This document shows positions 31,944 to 41,444 of a stretch of 64,000 nt of DNA, in pieces. Location: NCBI GenBank assembly GCA_934045075.1, contig OW203729.1, positions 10,980,704 to 11,044,703 of the forward strand. The letters run 5' to 3'. The stretch is from Yponomeuta sedellus. Its lineage: Eukaryota > Arthropoda > Insecta > Lepidoptera > Yponomeutidae. The translations under genes and the position numbers were made by a program. A model generated the notes under the pieces. The model worked only from the letters and a program-made list of their open reading frames with translations, ran no database searches and was not told where the DNA came from. Every line of letters starts with the position of its first letter. Position 1 is the first letter of the stretch.

Positions 31944-32570
31944 TGGAACTCACTCGTGAAAATATTCGTGCTATGATTTATTACGATTTTCGACGTAGTT
32001 TAACGCAACAACAGTGCGTAGATCAATTAACTTCGACTTTTGGTGGTGAAGCTCCATCAAAAACGACTGTGTATCACTGGTTTAGTGAGTTTAATCGCGG
32101 GCGGGTGGATCTACACGAATTGTCGCTAATTCGTCATTGTTCTCATTAATCTCTCACAGTTTTCAGCACAACAGAAATGTACTAAGAATACAGTTATTGT
32201 CGTTTTAGTATGTAAGTTTGTCAGTCAACTCCAACTAATATAGAAATAAAAATATCTCTAACAACTGTTGCACTGACAACATAATAAGTGTGACACTTCC
32301 AAGGACAATGACGACGACAATTTGTGTAGATTCACCCGGGCGCAGGAAGCTCACGGACGAAGAAGGTCGCCCGAAATCGGTGGTTGTGCCACAAAATATT
32401 GAAGCTGTGCGAAAACTAATAATGCAAGACCGCCATGTTACGTATCGCGAGATAGAGGCTATTCTGGGCATATGTATGACGAGCATTCATAGGATATTAC
32501 ATGAACATTTGTCTGTAAAAAAAATTGTTCGCCTTGGATCCCGCACAACTTAACTCAGGATGCAAAAGTG
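31944..32570 (+). pseudogene. mariner-type transposase, N-terminal part, interrupted
   Basis: From the ATG at 31944: MELTRENIRAMIYYDFRRSL, QQQCVDQLTSTFGGEAPSKT and YHWFSEFNRGRVDLH form the first helix-turn-helix region of mariner transposases. After about 238 foreign bases (32118-32355) the frame resumes DEEGRPKSVVVPQNIEAVRK, LIMQDRHVTYREIEAILGI and SIHRILHEHL, the second DNA-binding helix-turn-helix. A frameshift follows VKKI; the shifted frame gives SPWIPHNLTQDAK, then the match ends. The catalytic DD(34)D domain and the terminal inverted repeats are missing. In the full protein this part binds the transposon ends. Confidence 0.9.
32118..32355. mobile_element. Insertion within the mariner remnant
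   Basis: About 238 bases interrupt codons that are otherwise colinear. CACG occurs at both junctions (32114-32117 and 32352-32355) and may be a short target duplication. The class is unknown and no inverted ends are clear. Confidence 0.5.
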
Positions 32571-32654
32571 CATCGATCATAGTGGAGAATACTTTGAAAA
32601 GCATATTTAGCCATATACATTTGTTTATTTTTTCTATTCCGCATACATAAGTAG

Positions 32655-32800
32655 CAGCCCTCGTAGCAATATCACTTACTAGCGGTTAAGGAAAACATGG
32701 TAAGGAAACCCCAGTGTTTGAAGTGTTCATACCTCAGCGCTTGCCCAATGTGTTGAATGACCCAACTACGTGCGGAAATATCAGGCTTAATAAACTATAT
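32655..32800 (+). mobile_element. SINE 3' body fragment, family 3
   Basis: AAACCCCAGTGTTTGAAGTG, CAGCGCTTGCCCAAT and ACGTGCGGAAATATCAGG parallel the body of 46545-46790 (AATCCTAGTGTCTATG, CAGCACTTGCCTATAA, GGTGCGGAAATCTCAGG). Confidence 0.6.
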
Positions 32801-32814
32801 TCTAAAAACCCTAT

Positions 32815-33103
32815 TGAGACGATAAAAATCTAACCTAACTGAAAAGTAGGTACCGGGGCTGCAAGTAATGCAAATTACTTCAGCCAGATGTCGCTGCCTG
32901 TACGTAATACAGAGAATATTGTAAAGAGGTTCGACATTTCATTGACGCCGGTGAGTCGCCCATTAGCTCATTTGGAAAGAGCGCTGGCACGGATAGGCAG
33001 ATTTCGCGGGTTCGAATCCCGGCATGGGTGGAATTTTTAGTCTCTAAATAGATTTTAAAAAATTGTCCTTAGCACGGGTTACTGCATTAAAAATAATATA
33101 AAC
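32815..33103 (+). mobile_element. tRNA-carrying TIR element, long copy
   Basis: The interior (GTCGCTGCCTGTACGTAATA, CAGAGAATATTGTAAAGAGG) leads into the tRNA-like part at about 32955-33032 (GCCCATTAGCTCATTTGGAA, AGAGCGCTGGCACGGAT, CGGGTTCGAATCCCGGCATG), the inner repeat (TCTCTAAATAGATTTTAAAA) and the right terminus TTGTCCTTAGCACGGGTTAC with TGCATTAAAAATAATATAA. The left terminus is not clearly recognisable. Confidence 0.8.
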
Positions 33104-33263
33104 TATATTCTACTACGTATATGCATTTCTTATAATGTCGCCTTTTTTATTATCATATTCATTACTTACGTATTACTTACTTAGCTTACTTAATGAACGT
33201 CAAAGTTACCAATCAACTTTGATCTAACTTAACCTGAGCCTAAACAGCCAGTCGTGTGTTTTT

Positions 33264-33462
33264 TTTCATCATCATCATCATGGGCCTATGGTTGTCCACT
33301 GCTGGACATAGGCCTCTCCCATTGCACGCCACTGAGCACGGTTCTCGGCTACTCTTATCCAGCTCTTGCCAGCCGCCCTGCGAAGATCATCGCTCCACCA
33401 TGTCTGACACTACGTTTCCCGATCCGCGGTCTCCACTCAAGAACTCTTTTACCCCATCGGTG
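33264..33462 (-). pseudogene. RTE-type LINE C-terminus, second family
   Basis: After a (CAT)n tract at 33264-33281, the minus strand encodes VLEWRPRIGKRSV, then over two frames the tail RVAENRAQWRAMGEAYVQQW. WRPR-x-KRS and a final EAYVQQWT are typical of RTE-type LINE C-termini in Lepidoptera. Related tails occur at 29125, 41950 and 42735. Several frameshifts make it inactive. Confidence 0.8.
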
Positions 33463-34250
33463 TTTTTTTTATTTGTACAATTATCTCTTTTATGGCTTTA
33501 CGAACTCACCTTTAAATGATTGTGGCCTTTTTTTTTGTCTAGACACGTGGCACTCACTAATTAATTAATTATCCTCCGTCATCCATCCGGTTCTCTCGAC
33601 ACTCGCACGTTGCACCCTTAAAGCGAGTGATTTGTCAAACGATCGTGTAATTTAGCTCTCCTCAGTAATAGTTAAATAGTAGCGGGGACACTAATAGGCA
33701 ACTATTAGAAATAAGCATAACTCATACTTGTGGCCCCTCATGTTTGCAGCCACGTGAGGTCTCCGTCGGATGTGGCAGAATGATAAATCACTGCGGCCCG
33801 GCGCTGTTGAAAAATGCTTCTTAGTTTTGTTATATAAATATTACTTAATTTTAGTATTGCGATAACGTTAATATATGTGCGGTCAATTTCCATGCGACTG
33901 AATATATTTGAGGTCAAATTTCGTGTGACTAAGAGACAGCGTGTTTCACCCGTGTTGTACTGACTAGTGGTGATTCAATTAATTGCTGTAAGATTTGTGA
34001 CCAGACCTTGCTAAATTTGTTAAGTACCTAATGAATGTACCAAAGATAAAGTTAATTATTTTAATGACCAAAATTATGTACATGAGACAATAACCTTCCG
34101 TCATAGGTATGCTACGAGGTCGGCGCGTAGCCGCGTAGCGTCGTAGGCCCTCTACGCAATCTGTGTACGTGAAATTACCTGTAGGAACTTTCGCGAATTT
34201 ACCTTTGGAATCTGCTGATGTAGCATCAAAACAATTGACAAAACCATTCG
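33463..34250. other. Unassigned sequence
   Basis: Frames near 33463-33568 continue from the LINE scrap. The rest shows nothing recognisable. Confidence 0.4.
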
Positions 34251-34520
34251 TTATATTCTTTTTAATGCACTAACCCGTGCTAAGGACAATTTTAAAAACC
34301 TGATTAGAGGCTAAAAATACGTACGTAATACGGAGAATATTGTAAAGAGGTTCGAAATTTCACTGATGCCGGTGAGTAGCCTATTAGCTCAGGTGGAAGA
34401 GGGCTGGCACGGATAGTTAGAGGTCGCGGGTTCGAATCCCGGCATGGGTGGAATTTTTAGCCTCAAAATAGGTTTTTAAATTTGGCCTTATCACGGGTTA
34501 GTGCATTAAAAAGAATATAA
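34251..34520 (+). mobile_element. tRNA-carrying TIR element, reference copy with both ends
   Basis: The left terminus TTATATTCTTTTTAATGCAC and TAACCCGTGCTAAGGACAAT (34251 on) is mirrored by the right terminus ending at 34520, with inverted ends of about 45 bases. Inside is a tRNA-like segment (about 34378-34450): ATTAGCTCAGGTGGAAGAGG, GCTGGCACGGATAGTTAGAG and CGGGTTCGAATCCCGG, ending CATGGGTG. Comparison of copies gives a 7-bp acceptor stem (CACCCAT/ATGGGTG), a D stem (GCTC/GAGC), an anticodon stem (CTGGC/GCCAG) and a T stem. Position 33 of the loop is C rather than the invariant U, so it is not an ordinary functional tRNA. No target duplication is evident. Confidence 0.85.
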
Positions 34521-34814
34521 AAATATTTATTTTTTCTTCATCATTTAAGCATGCAATAAAATGTGCAATGCTATTGTGCGCTAAAACAAACACTTCTTTT
34601 TAAACTTAAAAGTAGGTGCTATTAAATGCATATCGCATGTAATTTTACCGGCATGAGGTGACGATCTCTTCCGACGAACCTGTTGTATTTTACCTACCAT
34701 GCAATGACCTGCTGATCAGTTATCGCTGCGTGTTACATCAGCAATCGAAATAACCTTCTGCTTGTTATGATAAGCATTTCATTTATTTGTGTTAACTATT
34801 GTGCTTCGGTGTAG
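34521..34814. other. Unassigned spacer
   Basis: No feature was recognised. Confidence 0.35.
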
Positions 34815-34995
34815 TGGTGTAAATTCCCCGGCAGTCGGTCAGTGCAAACTAGTAGCGTTGATAGGAGCTCAGTGGAAAGAGCCAGCCGATAACCCGCGCG
34901 GGCGGCGCTTGCGTCGCGCGTCACTGCGTGGACGCACGCAGCCAGCGCCTGAAAGCTTGCGCCTGACACTCTGGCGCATGAACTTTGATTCACTT
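34815..34995 (+). promoter_or_regulatory. GC-rich candidate promoter or first exon
   Basis: The stretch is far GC-richer than its surroundings and CpG-dense (CCCGCGCGGGCGGCGC region at about 34893-34908). It has an arthropod-type initiator TCAGT at 34839-34843. An open frame spans 34789-35043, but it has no domain and the signal could be 5' UTR. No splice donor was settled. In the same genome the clearer promoter at 60600-61035 has similar composition. Confidence 0.25.
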
Positions 34996-35309
34996 TGTAC
35001 TTGTATTTTGATAAGTGGAATTATTTACTTATCCAGTAATTAGAGCAATGTTAGTAGCTCAATAATTGGTATATTTTAAAAAGCAAGTACTTTGGCCTCT
35101 AAGCTATACATTGTCATGCTATCTACAAGGTTGTTTTTCGTGTATTTTGATTATGCCACTAGTCTGCTTGCTTAACATAATTGTTTGAATGCACAAATAG
35201 CCCACATGCGTCAGAGCGCCTATTTCGGTGTTCGAGTTAATGAAATATATTAAGTAACTTACCGTGAACGTTTTATTCGCTTATCCGTCATTGTCACATT
35301 ATTATTTTG
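34996..35309. other. Unassigned sequence
   Basis: AT-rich. No feature was recognised. Confidence 0.35.
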
Positions 35310-35545
35310 CCTCGCTTTCTGCCTCGTTTGTCTAGGCTTTAAGGCGCTTCGGTACTAAAACAGAAGTCGTGGGTTCGATTCACACTGGGGGCCGCCCTAT
35401 GGGTGGTCAAGTGGCTAAGTAGAAGCGGCCTGTCTGGGTGTATTTTCATGTTTGTGACGTCGTTGCCCGGTTACCACAATCCGGGTATCCTAGTTTGGGA
35501 CCAGGTCAAGTGATCGTGTTGTGTAAAAAATATTATTATAAGACT
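35310..35545 (+). mobile_element. tRNA-derived SINE, family 1
   Basis: TGCCTCGTTTGTCTAGGCTT, GTCGTGGGTTCGATTCACAC and, in the body, GTTGCCCGGTTACCACAATC and GGGTATCCTAGTTTGGGAC align with 3378-3600. The tail is A/T-rich. Confidence 0.8.
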
Positions 35546-35639
35546 CAATTTTTATCCTTCTGGGGCCAGTGATATTTGCTTTTGTGGATTTTTTCTCTTG
35601 GGTTATATCGAACTAATTGGGAAAGTAATTTTGCTTTGA

Positions 35640-35697
35640 TGTGGACATATGGAAAGAATAAAAGAGAAAAGATTGACGAAAGAAATATTAGGTATAT
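35640..35697 (+). mobile_element. RTE-like LINE coding scrap
   Basis: ATGGAAAGAATAAAAGAGAA with AGATTGACGAAAGAAATATT encodes MERIKEKRLTKEI, parallel to VERMKKERLTKQI at 29615-29978. Confidence 0.6.
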
Positions 35698-35865
35698 AGG
35701 ACCTAAGTTGTATACAGTATACGAATTGAATTATGTAATCTCAATATAATTAACAAAAAGCACTATAAAACAAAATTAACAAAATTTACTTAATGAACGT
35801 CAAAGGTGTCTGTTTCACAATTAATGGATATAGGCTGCCACTTGTACTGTACTGTTATTTTCTAA

Positions 35866-36006
35866 CCCCCTTATTCATAATGGTCCGTTAACTTAAAACA
35901 GCTGCTAAGGAGTGTTATTTTTCATTCTAACTTAGGTCAATAGAAGAAGACAGAGTGAGAATCAGCAAAGCTTTAAGTTAGCAGATTATTATGAATAAGG
36001 GGGTTA
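35866..36006. mobile_element. MITE with inverted ends
   Basis: AACCCCCTTATTCATAATGG at the left is mirrored by TTATGAATAAGGGGGTT at the right. Inner parts TTAACTTAAA and TTTAAGTTAGC also pair. About 140 bases long and noncoding. Confidence 0.8.
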
Positions 36007-36011
36007 CTATC

Positions 36012-36058
36012 TTATGTAATGCCTGGTGTACATGTAATAAAGAATATTCTATCTGTCT
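36012..36058 (+). mobile_element. Short retroposon 3' end
   Basis: TGGTGTACATGTAATAAAGA and ATATTCTATC resemble the terminus of the 11139/25362 unit. Confidence 0.5.
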
Positions 36059-36060
36059 AT

Positions 36061-36245
36061 TGACGGCCTCGGTGGCGCAGCGGTTTGGCACGCTGCTGTA
36101 AAACCGAAGGTCTCGGGTTCGATCCCCGGCCGGGTCAAACTAGGAAAAGAACTTTACTAGTTTGTCTCGGGTCTTGGATGTTATCTATGTATTTATTGTA
36201 TTAAATCCATCGTCGAGTTAGCACCTATAACACAAGTCATTTAGT
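36061..36245 (+). mobile_element. tRNA-derived SINE, family 5
   Basis: GGTGGCGCAGCGGTTTGGCA (A-box region) and GGTCTCGGGTTCGATCCCCG (B-box region) are both clear. The body contains TTTGTCTCGGGTCTTGGATG, TTTATTGTATTAAATC and CGTCGAGTTAGCACC. A second copy is at 47487-47665. The well kept boxes suggest a rather young insertion. Confidence 0.85.
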
Positions 36246-36315
36246 TGTACTTAGTGTAGGGCTAACAAGATCTGTGTAATATGTCTATGAATATTTATTT
36301 ATTTGATTATTTATT

Positions 36316-36480
36316 CATTCGTTCGTTCGTTCGTTCGTTCGTTTGTTCGTTCGTTCGTTCGTTCGTTCGTTCGTTCGTTCGTTCGTTCGTTCGTTCGTTC
36401 GTTCATTCATTCATTTATTTTGTTTGTTTGTTTCTTTGTTTGTTTGATTCTTTGTTCGTTGGTTCGTTGGTTAGTTTGTT
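36316..36480 (+). repeat. (GTTC)n microsatellite decaying into (GTTT)n
   Basis: More than 20 GTTC units, almost perfect to about 36402, then degenerate TTTG/TTCG units. Apparent proteins rich in V-R-S-F here are translations of the repeat. Confidence 0.95.
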
Positions 36481-37004
36481 ATTAGTTTATTTATTTATAT
36501 ACCTATATGGAGTTTATTTATTTATATAACACCCTAAGAATGAAACTCCACATTTATTCTTTTCCAAACAAATTTTGATTTAACAGGGTTTTTGACCCAA
36601 AGTTACGCAACATATAATTATTATATCATGAATGGATGTTGGTGAATGACCGGGTAGGGGTAGCTCTCTATGTTTTAGGTCTGGGAACCCAAAACCGTCA
36701 GAGCCGATTCTCACTACGTCCGATTGGAATCCGATCCGAGTCCGTGAAAATACGGCCCGAAGGCGTCGTAGAACTATTTCTACGGTAGTTTACGCACTTG
36801 ATCCGGCTTCCAACATCCGATGTCTCTCCGTCATCCGACAATCTCCATTTCGGATAAGATTATTTAATGACGGACTGAATCCGAGCTGCGTACGAGAGCG
36901 GGGCGTAGCTGGGGCGTGAGGCATCCAGTTTAGTTCTGTTCTGTGTGGCAGCGCATGTTTGCATCATATTACCCAACGGGTGAAAAACAGCCATGTTTTA
37001 TTAT
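36481..37004. other. Unassigned sequence
   Basis: Around 36700-36900 several ATCCGA/TCCGTC-type motifs alternate in both orientations, perhaps an old foldback element. No gene was recognised. Confidence 0.35.
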
Positions 37005-38045
37005 TATTATTAAATTCTTTATTGTACCTGTAAAGATTGCACAATTGGCGGGCTTAATACTAAATAGTATTTTATTCTAGCCAACCAACAGGTGACGTGG
37101 AGAAGGTGGGGGTAGTCACAAACGGTGAGGTGATATTTTATTGTCAAATATCTTTTTTAAAATTAAACAATGTATTAATATGTACAATAATTATAAACAT
37201 AAACATAAACATATACAAATATAATAATTAAGCACATATATAAAGATGAATAGATAGACTTCATAAACATATAAATAGACTTCATAATACTTATATTTTT
37301 ACATACTTACGAATGGAATTACACTTTACGGTTCTGAACATGTAGATAGTGTTCCTGTACTCTACTCTTAAAGACGCCGACTGACGGAACCTGGCGAATG
37401 TATAGCGGCAGCGCATTCCACAGACGCACCGCTGTCACGGAAAAGGAACTCGAATAGCCTGCCGCATTATGCTCTGGGATTTCGAGGAGTAAATCTTTGC
37501 ATGGGCACTGAAGGCGACCAGGCGCGCCACGTGAGGCGAAACGTTCGCGGAGATAATGGGGGGAGGATGGATCGTGAAGGACGCCATAGAGGAGCGTCAA
37601 GATGTGGGCATTCCTGCGGTGGCGGATGTTTAGCCAGTTCAAGTGGGAACGGTATTGGGAAATATGGTCAAATTTACGAAGGCCGAAGATGTAACGTATA
37701 CAAACGTTAAGAAGACGATCCAACTTGTCGAGAAGTTCTTCAGTGAGATCGGGGTAGCACACATCTGCGTAATCGATGACTGGGAGCAACAAAGCGTTGA
37801 CTGACGTAACTTTGGCGGAATATGGCAGGAATTTCTGCATACGTTTGAGCGAGTGCATGGATGAGAACATTTTCCTACTTATCTCCGAGACATGTTTGTC
37901 CCAAGATAGGTTACTCTGTATGTGGAGGCCTAGGTTCTTCAACTCTCTACAATACGGGAAAGGGGTACCATTATAGGTAACCTGGGGTAGAGATGCCATA
38001 TCAATCCGATGCGATGTCTCCTCCCATTGAAAAGTTCATAATACC
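37005..38045 (-). pseudogene. LINE reverse transcriptase C-terminal third plus 3' UTR (CR1-like)
   Basis: An open frame (37319-37999, extending upstream in frame to a TGA near 38029) encodes the region after the RT palm: KNLGLHIQSNLSWDKHVSEI, LLPVIDYADVCYPDL, LLNVCIRYIFGLRKFDHISQ, NIRHRRNAHILTLLYGVL and VTAVRLWNALPLYIRQ. The sequence is intact over about 230 codons, so the insertion is fairly young even though 5' truncated. The 3' UTR runs to about 37005, where TTCTTTATTGTACCTG resembles other LINE termini here. The fragment at 62845-63382 is a distant relative. Confidence 0.85.
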
Positions 38046-38483
38046 CTATAGTATTTTGCGATATTTCAATGCAATATATATTATGGCTCCATTTGCCTGC
38101 CCGGATGGAACATGGTTTATCTAATCTGCCACGTTACTTAGCAGCGACGGATGGCGTCGTCGGGTCATTCAGATCCATGCGCGCATGCTATCTCTGGCCC
38201 GGAAGTCGATAACATACAACACTGACTGTACTTCCCGACTTTTTACCAGTCCAGCCGCTGCTTAATGTACCTCACCTTCAGTGAACCTTTACCCTCTCCG
38301 GCCTAGGCTTGACGACAGTATCAAATAATCAAAAATTTAACGATATTATGGGAAAGTACATATTAAAATGATTTAAAACACTGATTTAGTTGTTTATATT
38401 TAGACGCAATGGCTACAGTGGTTGTACCCATTGCGTCCAACGTGTGTGTTGGCATTCAAAAGCGCGTCCTACCAACAAAATAG
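38046..38483. other. Unassigned sequence
   Basis: No gene or repeat was recognised. Confidence 0.35.
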
Positions 38484-38652
38484 AGAAATAATTTAAACGA
38501 ATATCCCCTTTAAATTCGAGGTAGGTATCGTAGAAGTTTTTAGAGTCGGTGTCCTGAACGTCTGTTTAGGTCTTATAACTTGGCACCGTCGCCAAAGTAT
38601 ACTTTATCCTACATCGATTTTAAAGATCATATTCGTTTAAATTATTTTTCGT
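38484..38652. mobile_element. Foldback MITE
   Basis: AATAATTTAAACGAATATC at the left pairs with GATATTCGTTTAAATTATT-type sequence at the right. Adjacent GAGGTAGGTA and TCCTACATCGA extend the arms to about 45 imperfect bases. Confidence 0.65.
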
Positions 38653-38944
38653 TTTTAGTTCATAAAGATTCCAAATAATGTATTTGTACACACATTATCT
38701 TAAGTGACTTAATTAACTTAACCTAAATCACGCTAACCTACCAATGAGTTCTATTAGCTGTTCGTTGACCGCTACACTAGGCAACCCTTTCTCTGTTTTT
38801 AATGCTGCAGTGTTTTAAAATCGGTTTTATGTCTATGACAGTCTCAAATTATATTACCGAACAGTTTGTATGACGATTAGTGTTATTTTATGACTCGCGA
38901 GGCACATAAAGAAACTAAACTATCGAGATGAGAACTATTGAATA
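38653..38944. other. Unassigned spacer
   Basis: No feature was recognised. Confidence 0.35.
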
Positions 38945-38952
38945 TGTTATAG

Positions 38953-39364
38953 CAGCCATACTCAAAGTATGTTCCGCAGAACCCTAGGGTTCCACGATAC
39001 CCCTGTAGGGGTTCCGCTAGAATTTCGAAAAAAAATTCAAACACCTCTCACTAAGTAAAGTAATAAGTAAAGTATTTACTAAGTAAAGTAATAAATAGTA
39101 ACTGTTACATTGTAACCCGGAGTGCGTACATGCAACTACCTATCAGCGTTGGTGAAGCGAAGGTGATCTGTCAGGATCGAGGTAATTGGTAGTATCTGGT
39201 CTCTGCCTACCCCTCTGGGATACAGGCGTGAGGTTATGTATGTATGTTACATTGTCCTTTTATTATGCTTGTTGATAAAGAATACATTGTTTTATCAATT
39301 GGGTTCCGTAAAGTATTACGCTTTCCAAAAGGGTTCCGTCACCAAATAAGTTTTAGAACCGCTG
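38953..39364. mobile_element. hAT-type nonautonomous DNA transposon
   Basis: It starts CAGCCATACTCAAAG and ends with the inverse of CAGCGGTTCTAAAACT, and GGAACCC/GGGTTCC blocks lie inside both ends. An exact 8-bp duplication TGTTATAG flanks it (38945-38952 and 39365-39372). CAG ends with an 8-bp duplication fit the hAT superfamily. No transposase is present. An RTE scrap is nested inside (39114-39245). Confidence 0.85.
39114..39245 (+). mobile_element. RTE-like LINE 3' end nested in the hAT element
   Basis: TTGGTGAAGCGAAGGTGATC, CTACCCCTCTGGGATACAGG and a TATGTATGT tail match the end of 29615-29995. A 10-bp duplication GTTACATTGT flanks it exactly (39104-39113 and 39246-39255). Confidence 0.9.
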
Positions 39365-39372
39365 TGTTATAG

Positions 39373-40164
39373 AATACTTGCTGACCCAGCGAACTTCGTA
39401 CCGCCTACGGATTCTTCAATTTATTTATTTTTTTCTCTCCGTAAGAACCACCCTCGTACTTCAAGAAATATTCTTGCTCTCGAGATTTGCGCTTACCAAC
39501 ACATTCAGCGACTCATTTTTATATTGTAAGAACAAGTTTATACGATTACCAAAGCAATTATATAACAAGCTCTGCGTACCTCTAACAGCCAGAATAATTT
39601 TGCTGCTTTCAAACTAACCCACAAAGTACATATTACTGTCACACCTACTAAAATAAAACGGTTTATCAACAGCATGCTTGTTTGTTGACAAGAGTTGATA
39701 TCAGGATAAATTGACCGATATTGTAGTGTCCGAAAAGGTTAGTATTATTAAATTTTTTTTCAATATATATCGGCATATATACGTCTCACTTTAAACATGC
39801 GTATTTAACGCGGATTGGCAATTACGAGCGCTTATGTAGTTGAACACCTTTGACACTCAGGTTTCCTCACGATGTTTTTTCTTCACCATTAGCATGACCG
39901 CCCAATCCGCTATTTCACTCTCTTTTCAAGTAAGTCATAAATGGTAAATATCTCTTCCGTTAGACCAAAAAATATTTTAGTATATTTTTTGAGGACCTAA
40001 AAGCAACATAAAAATATATTTTAGAACTTTATTTTGCTAAAGAGCCAAAAACGCGGTCAGCCATTTTTGTCTATGGTTTGAAGTCCCAAAAACTTGTAAA
40101 CAAAGTTTGACATTTAACTTTCTGTAAGTGATCTGTGAGCATAGTGAAATAACAACAACACAAC
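39373..40164. other. Mostly unassigned; SINE scrap
   Basis: CAGGTTTCCTCACGATGTTT at about 39858-39877 (minus-oriented) is a SINE segment I recognise as common in Lepidoptera. A similar GGCTTTCCTCGCGATGTTTT lies at about 47433-47452. Nothing else was recognised. Confidence 0.4.
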
Positions 40165-40484
40165 ATGATTTCATCAAGTTTTCATCCAAAATATAGCAAT
40201 TATCATTATTGCATTGTTGGAGAATGCAAAAAAACGTTAATAAAGACCCCCGGGAAGTTGTGGATTCGTGCACACAGTGAAATTAACATTCGAAAAACTT
40301 GGCTCAAACTTGCCAAAAGAGACCAGATTCTTTATTGATTGAAATTCGGGTGTATTTATGTGAAGATCACTTTGATGTAAATTCTATAATAATCAATGTC
40401 CACTGGCTCTGGCTGAAACATGTTTGTTTACAAACGGAAGATGGTTTCAACATGGCGGATAGCGTTTTCACCGTTCCGAATTAA
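40165..40484 (+). pseudogene. THAP-type zinc finger domain, frameshifted
   Basis: From the ATG at 40165 the frame reads SNYHYCIVGECKKTLIKTPG, then KLWIRAHSEINIRKTWLKLA, and stops at 40336-40338. The next frame continues LLIEIRVYLCEDHFDVN. The C-x4-C pair, the Trp in the middle and the C-x2-H pair (CEDH) are the THAP zinc-coordination pattern, normally a DNA-binding domain of about 90 residues at the N-terminus. A single-base change in length restores colinearity, so this is a broken copy. Insect THAP domains occur in host regulators and in P-element-like transposases. No transposase domain is visible here. Confidence 0.7.
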
Positions 40485-40713
40485 AAGCGGAAAATATTTT
40501 TTTACTTTGCAAATTTTGCAGCCATCCTGCATACTTTTTTAGCAAAATCAATATATTTCGGTTTATAACATTAAATATTATAGGAAATATTCATTTATCG
40601 CGTCATATTTGAGTCAAATATAATTCATATACGAGTCAAATAGCGGATTGAAAAGCCGGTGTTCTAACGCTCCGCTACTACTGCTCGATTCGTTTCGATT
40701 ATTCAATAGGATT
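40485..40713. other. Unassigned spacer
   Basis: No feature was recognised. Confidence 0.3.
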
Positions 40714-40810
40714 CAAATTCAAATCAATTCAAAAATGTTTTATTCAAAGTAGACAGAAACTGCGACTTAATGAACGTTACAACTTAAACTAGGTGTCAGT
40801 TTCAAAATCC
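40714..40810 (-). mobile_element. LINE 3' end scrap with TTGAATTTGAA-type tail
   Basis: TCAAATTCAAATCAATTCAA then TGTTTTATTCAAAGTAGACA resembles a minus-oriented LINE terminus of a family different from the one at 52812. GACTTAATGAACGTTA also occurs in similar form near 33190 and 35788. Confidence 0.5.
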
Positions 40811-41049
40811 GTATCATTTTGTAGAAAATATGGACTAAAATACTTACTCCCAACACACCTTAACAAAGTTTACATAACTTATCCTAAAACCAAGAACTCA
40901 TGCATTGTACTGACTTTAATTCCAGACCTCATTTAGTCGCCTTTTTGGTGCAAAGTGTACATTACACATTTTTCGAACCGCGTTTTAGGCAAGCTTATTG
41001 TATCTTTAGGGATTTTATTGTAGAAATTAATGTACAGGATGCCAAATTA

Positions 41050-41250
41050 AAGCGCCGTTTTCAGCACAAGTTCACAAGGCACTTCATAGATGGCGCTTAC
41101 CGGTATGCACATACAGAGACAGGGATAAAACTTCTGTCAAATTAACCATAGCACAGATAAATTTTGACAGCCGCATCCCGGTTCTTCTATGGGCATGCCT
41201 GTAGGCGCCGTCTATGAATTGCTTTGTGAATTTGTGCTGAAAACGGCACA
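41050..41250. repeat. Inverted repeat with 55-60 bp arms
   Basis: GCCGTTTTCAGCACAAGTTC, ACAAGGCACTTCATAGATGG and CGCTTAC at 41053-41100 are mirrored at 41193-41249 (GTCTATGAATTGCTTTGTGA, ATTTGTGCTGAAAACGGCAC). Spacer about 90 bases. It may be a MITE or a palindromic duplication. Confidence 0.75.
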
Positions 41251-41444
41251 CTGCATTCAATTAATAGTAGCTTTTTTTGTATGCCCGATAACCAGCATAC
41301 GTAAGTTCTTACTAAAATATGATAAAACAAAAAACCCATAGTTGTCAGCTTCTGGATAAAGCCCTCCCCAGGAGACGCCACTTCTTTGTGTTCTCGGCCA
41401 TCTTCCTCCAGGTTTCATCCTTACAATGAATAAAATTATAATAA

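Noticed and set aside
34378..34450. A functional tRNA gene
   Set aside because: The cloverleaf is recognisable, but position 33 is C, stems contain mismatches in this copy and the sequence is repeated within a mobile element.
36281..36529. Frames rich in Val-Arg-Ser-Phe
   Set aside because: They are translations of the (GTTC)n microsatellite.
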